Origin: Lachnospiraceae bacterium
GTDB taxonomy: Bacteria; Bacillota; Clostridia; Lachnospirales; Lachnospiraceae
Direction: 5' to 3'
DNA: 64,000 nt
NCBI GenBank assembly: GCA_003979345.1
Contig: RYVZ01000010.1
Span: forward strand, 19,053-83,052
In this document: positions 60,349-64,000 of the stretch, piece after piece
Layout of the letters: every line of letters starts with the position of its first letter
Numbering within the stretch: the stretch's first letter is position 1
Notes under the pieces: generated by a model
The model's database searches: none
Told to the model about the DNA's origin: nothing
What the model saw: only the letters and a program-made list of their open reading frames with translations
Made by a program: the position numbers and the translations under genes

Positions 60349-61068
60349 TTATGTCCAGCCGCCGTCCACGGTAATGATCTGTCCGGTCAGATAGTCAGGC
60401 GCATTTGCAAGCTGCAGAACAATCTGCGCGATCTCTGCTGGTGTGCCGAGGCGGTCGGCCGGAATTTCTTCTTTTATGGAGGAAAGCTCCTCGGAAGAAA
60501 GATGCCGGTTCATATCGGTATCTATGATTCCGCACGCCACGGCGTTGACGCAGATATGACTTGGCGCAAGCTCTTTTGCAAGCGCTTTGGTAAATCCGTT
60601 TATGCCGGCCTTGCTTGCGGAGTAGGCGACTTCCATGGAAGCGCCGGCATTTCCCCAGACCGAAGAAATATTGATGATATGTCCGTGATGGTCGTTTAAC
60701 ATAAGCGGAATGGCGCGGCGGGCAGTGTAAAAACAGGAATTGAGATTCACGTTCATGATGTGCTGCCATTCATCGGGCGTCATCAGGTGTAAAAGTCCTG
60801 TATAGGAAATGCCGGCGTTATTGACGAGCACATCAAGGCGGTCGATCTGTTCAAAGATATCGTCAATGAAATGCACATCGCCTACATCGCCGAAAAACAG
60901 ACGGCAGCTCGTACCATACCGCTCCGTTAAAGAAGAGGCGAACCTCCTGAGTTCCCTTTTGGATTTTAAGCAGATCAGGATCAGGTCGGCGCCTTCTTTG
61001 GCAAATAGTTCCGCGCATGCTTTGCCTATGCCCCGGGACGCGCCGGTGATCAGAACAGTTCGATTCAT
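60349..61068 (-). CDS. Short-chain dehydrogenase/reductase, FabG-like
   Basis: A 239-aa SDR enzyme. The cofactor motif TGASRGIG lies at 9-16, NNAG at 83-86, and the catalytic Ser136, Tyr149, Lys153 triad is in place. It resembles stand-alone FabG paralogs, including the YmfI-type reductase that acts in EF-P modification; the sequence alone does not decide between these. It lies on the minus strand, facing the YbaK-type gene. AAAGGATGTCCCC precedes its ATG on the minus strand. Confidence 0.85.
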   Translation of the reverse strand: MNRTVLITGASRGIGKACAELFAKEGADLILICLKSKRELRRFASSLTERYGTSCRLFFGDVGDVHFIDDIFEQIDRLDVLVNNAGISYTGLLHLMTPDEWQHIMNVNLNSCFYTARRAIPLMLNDHHGHIINISSVWGNAGASMEVAYSASKAGINGFTKALAKELAPSHICVNAVACGIIDTDMNRHLSSEELSSIKEEIPADRLGTPAEIAQIVLQLANAPDYLTGQIITVDGGWT

Positions 61069-61276
61069 GGGGACATCCTTTCATGTTTTTCTTTTGCGCT
61101 CATTATAGCATGCGGGAAGAGGGGGTGCAACCGATAGGTATGCCGTTGTAACTATTCAGACAAATCACGAAAGTGTTAGATATGATCATATTTCACGCAG
61201 ATGCTTTATCAGACATGCATTTGTTATCGGATATTTATCTGATGGGAAATTTAGGAAATTCAGGTTCGTGCAATTC

Positions 61277-61304
61277 TTGACAGTAAATTCTGATATGGTA
61301 AAAT
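61277..61304 (+). promoter_or_regulatory. Promoter of the hybrid kinase gene
   Basis: TTGACA (61277-61282), 16 nt, TAAAAT (61299-61304), about 70 bp before the start. The rest of the 306-bp gap from 61069 shows nothing else clear. Confidence 0.65.
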
Positions 61305-61374
61305 AAAATAGTGTGACCTATTATGAGAATGGCTATAAAAAGGCAGTCAGGATACGGAAATAAAGGAGCTTCAT

Positions 61375-63912
61375 ATGAAAAAGAGAACCATAAGTTTTTT
61401 GGCGGGAAGTGTTGTCGGAATATCGATCGTCTGTATCGTAGTTTTTGTATGGATGCTTGGAGATATGCAAAAGAAAAATAAAAATGCCATGGATGATGTG
61501 TGCGGCGTTTATATGTCGGAGATGAGCCATCAGCTGGAAGGGCATTTCCGCACGATCATCGATCTGCGGCTGTCAATGGCGGAGGGAATTGTTAAGCGCT
61601 ATCCGCCAACGCAGGATATTGAATATAGACAGGACATGATGGATGAACTGACTTTTGGGGCTCAGATACGCGATTATTCTTATTTGGCATTGTACTCGGC
61701 GGACGGCGAGATCGAACTGATCTGCGGGGAGCCGGTGGATATCATCAATGAGGAGCCGTTTTTGGAATCCGTACAGCAGGGGGAAAGCAAAGTAACCTCC
61801 GGTCAGACCGCCTCCGGGCAGATGATGCTTTTACTGAGCGTGAACGCTTCTTATCCTATGAAAAACGGCGGATATAGTATGGCGCTGGTCGTGGGACAGC
61901 CGTTGGAAGATATTGTGGATGCCATGTCACTAAATGAAGATGCTACGCTTGTCTATTCCCATATCGTGAGAACAAACGGGAGCTTTGTCTTAAAAGGTAC
62001 GGAAATAGAGGCAAATGATTTTTTTGGCTGGATGCAGACCGTCACTTATGAAAAAACCACAGCAGAACAGGAGACGCGCAGGCTTCAGGAAGTGCTTGAT
62101 GCCGGCGGACGCTATTCTGTCAGTGTGACAGAAAACGGGGAGCGTTGTGATATTTTTTGCGAAAAGCTGCAGAAGACAGAATGGTTTTTGGTGACGGTCA
62201 TGCAGCAGGGATCGCTTGATCAGACGCTTGCAAATCTGGGTGAGCATCATTTATATACGGCAATCGGGTCCTGCGCGGTCATTATGATCACATTGCTGAT
62301 CATTTATCTGTTTTATTTCAGAATTTCGATCAAGTGGATGGAGGAATTGCGGTGCGCACAGGAGAAGGCACAGGAAGCAAGCCGTGCAAAGAGTGAATTT
62401 TTATCGAACATGAGTCATGATATCCGCACGCCGATGAATGCCATTGTCGGCATGACTGCAATTGCCGTGTCGAATGAAGACAAGCCGGAAGTGGTGCAGG
62501 ACTGCCTGCGCAAGATCACACTTTCCAGCAAGCATCTGCTCGGTTTGATCAATGATGTCCTTGATATGTCCAAAATAGAGAGCGGCAAGCTGACGCTTAC
62601 TGTAGAGGAAATATCGCTGAGAGATACAATGCAGGGGATCGTCGGCGTGGTTCTTCCTTTAATTAAAGAAAGAAATCAGAATTTCAACGTGGTCATTGCC
62701 GATATTCAGAATGAACAGGTATTCTGCGACAGTGTACGGCTGAATCAGGTGCTGATCAATCTGCTCTCTAACGCTGTAAAGTTTACGCCGGAGGGCGGAC
62801 TGGTGGAGATCCATCTGTCACAGGAGCCGTCGCCCAAGGGGGACAAATATGTCCGCACGCATGTCAAAGTACATGATACGGGAATCGGTATGACGCCCGA
62901 GTTTCAGGAAAAAGTGTTCGATGCGTTTGTCAGGGAAGACAGTAAACGCGTACAGCGCACGGAGGGAAGCGGACTCGGCATGGCGATCACAAAATATATC
63001 GTGGATGTCATGGAGGGAACGATCGAGGTAAACAGTGAACTCGGTAAGGGCAGTGAGTTCCATATCACGCTGGATTTGGAAAAAGCACTGATTGAAGAAA
63101 AAGACATGCGTCTTCCGGAATGGGATGTCCTGGTTGTGGATGACGATGAGCAAATGTGCCGCAGCACGGTCGAGAATTTAAGACAGATCGGAGTAAAGAC
63201 GGAATGGGCGTCTGATGGTGAGACGGCAATTCAGATGGCAGTTGCCCGCCATGAGGCAAAAAACGATTATCAGATCATCCTGCTCGACTGGCGCATGCCG
63301 GATAAGAACGGAATCGAGACGGCAGAGGAAATGCGCAGAAGAATCGGAAAGGATATGCCGATCCTGCTCATGTCCGCTTATGACTGGGGTGAGATCGAAG
63401 GACCGGCGCGCGAGGCCGGCGTGAAAGGATTTCTCTCAAAGCCGCTGTTTAAGTCCACGCTTTATCACGGTCTGATGAATTTCATGGGAGAATCGGACGA
63501 AAAAGAAGAAAAATCCACACGGGTTGATTTTAACGGCAATAACAGGCATCTGCTCGCGGCGGAAGACAATGATATGAACTGGGATATTCTGGATGCGCTG
63601 CTTGGCAATTACGGATTCCTGTTAGAGCGTGCGGAAAACGGGCAGATCTGCGTTGATATGTTCCAAAAGTCAGAGGTCGGTTATTATAGTGCGGTTCTCA
63701 TGGATCTGCGTATGCCGGTCATGAATGGCTATGAGGCGACGAAAGAGATTCGGAAACTTGAGAGGGAGGATGCATCCCTGCCGATCGTTGCGATGACGGC
63801 GGACGCTTTTTCAGAGGATATCCAAAAATGTCTTGCGTGCGGCATGAACGCGCATGTCGCAAAACCGATCGATATGAATGAAGTGATCGCAGTGCTGTCG
63901 CGTCTTTTATAA
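61375..63912 (+). CDS. Hybrid sensor histidine kinase with two receiver domains
   Basis: An 845-aa membrane kinase. One helix (8-28), an outside sensor domain (about 29-295) and a second helix (about 297-320) are followed by a short coiled coil. The dimerization domain has His348 in NMSHDIRTPMNAI. The ATP-binding domain carries LLSNAVKFTPEGG and HDTGIGM. Two receiver domains follow, with phospho-acceptors Asp638 (LLDWRMPD) and Asp777 (LMDLRMPV). No DNA-binding or other output domain is present, so signalling must go to another partner. AAAGGAG lies before ATG 61375. Confidence 0.9.
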   Translation: MKKRTISFLAGSVVGISIVCIVVFVWMLGDMQKKNKNAMDDVCGVYMSEMSHQLEGHFRTIIDLRLSMAEGIVKRYPPTQDIEYRQDMMDELTFGAQIRDYSYLALYSADGEIELICGEPVDIINEEPFLESVQQGESKVTSGQTASGQMMLLLSVNASYPMKNGGYSMALVVGQPLEDIVDAMSLNEDATLVYSHIVRTNGSFVLKGTEIEANDFFGWMQTVTYEKTTAEQETRRLQEVLDAGGRYSVSVTENGERCDIFCEKLQKTEWFLVTVMQQGSLDQTLANLGEHHLYTAIGSCAVIMITLLIIYLFYFRISIKWMEELRCAQEKAQEASRAKSEFLSNMSHDIRTPMNAIVGMTAIAVSNEDKPEVVQDCLRKITLSSKHLLGLINDVLDMSKIESGKLTLTVEEISLRDTMQGIVGVVLPLIKERNQNFNVVIADIQNEQVFCDSVRLNQVLINLLSNAVKFTPEGGLVEIHLSQEPSPKGDKYVRTHVKVHDTGIGMTPEFQEKVFDAFVREDSKRVQRTEGSGLGMAITKYIVDVMEGTIEVNSELGKGSEFHITLDLEKALIEEKDMRLPEWDVLVVDDDEQMCRSTVENLRQIGVKTEWASDGETAIQMAVARHEAKNDYQIILLDWRMPDKNGIETAEEMRRRIGKDMPILLMSAYDWGEIEGPAREAGVKGFLSKPLFKSTLYHGLMNFMGESDEKEEKSTRVDFNGNNRHLLAAEDNDMNWDILDALLGNYGFLLERAENGQICVDMFQKSEVGYYSAVLMDLRMPVMNGYEATKEIRKLEREDASLPIVAMTADAFSEDIQKCLACGMNAHVAKPIDMNEVIAVLSRLL

Positions 63913-63927
63913 AATGAATCGATTTAG

Positions 63928-63953
63928 GGTATAATGTCGTTAGACATTATACC
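63928..63953 (+). terminator. Hairpin after the hybrid kinase gene
   Basis: GGTATAATGTC gtta GACATTATACC is a perfect 11-bp stem 16 bp after the stop codon. A second element with GCGAAGCG follows to the window edge. No T run, so termination strength is uncertain. Confidence 0.55.
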
Positions 63954-64000
63954 GCGCCGAGCGAAGCGAGTGTGCATGAACTTTGGCATGATTGCAAAGC

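Noticed and set aside
1..64000. tRNA or rRNA genes
   Set aside because: No rRNA sequence and no convincing tRNA cloverleaf with TTCGAATC-type T arm was seen.

Overview
The window looks like chromosomal DNA of a Lachnospiraceae-type member of the Clostridia. The evidence is strong AGGAGG ribosome binding sites, a T-box-controlled trp operon, a Gram-positive S10-spc-alpha ribosomal order followed by ecfA1-ecfA2-ecfT-truA-rplM-rpsI, a zinc-ribbon S14, an enlarged L17, a Bce-type two-component/ABC module and GGDEF proteins. No rRNA, tRNA, CRISPR array, prophage or intact transposase gene was seen. Genus assignment is inference.

Left part (1-11.4 kb). A metalloprotease-like protein, open at the window edge, is followed by a 43-codon remnant of an ABC ATPase. 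A promoter and a tryptophan T-box then lead into trpE-trpG-trpD-trpC-trpB-trpA. There is no trpF. azlCD (branched-chain amino acid export) and an ECF sigma/zinc anti-sigma pair follow.

Middle left (11.4-28.8 kb). Three tandem modules each encode a small secreted protein (about 120 aa) translationally linked to a lipoprotein (about 390 aa), under near-identical promoters. They sit directly upstream of a large two-half membrane protein and its ABC ATPase. This is the best candidate for an undescribed system. Two of the module junctions are identical over 393 bp. Next come a Mn-riboswitch-controlled mntP, a convergent rRNA-type methyltransferase, a BceRS-BceAB-like detection/resistance module with a BceR-type operator, and a sugar-binding-like/GGDEF fusion protein.

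Centre (28.8-52 kb). The ribosomal superoperon runs rpsJ to secY, adk, map, infA, rpmJ, rpsM, rpsK, rpsD, rpoA, rplQ, then the ECF-transporter core (ecfA1, ecfA2, ecfT), a GNAT enzyme, truA, rplM and rpsI. Its gaps are rich in hairpins, long leaders and, before rpmJ, a 28-bp tandem repeat that ends in an 18-bp perfect hairpin overlapping the rpmJ promoter.

Right part (52-64 kb). Mixed accessory and housekeeping genes: a LytTR regulator, a DUF1848 protein, a second ECF sigma/anti-sigma pair, an AraC-GGDEF fusion, an alkyltransferase-like protein overlapping a MATE exporter, an HD phosphohydrolase, a YbaK-type deacylase, an SDR reductase on the opposite strand, and a hybrid histidine kinase with two receiver domains.

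Coordinates of starts were chosen from ribosome binding sites and family N-termini. All functional statements rest on reading motifs by eye; no database search was run.
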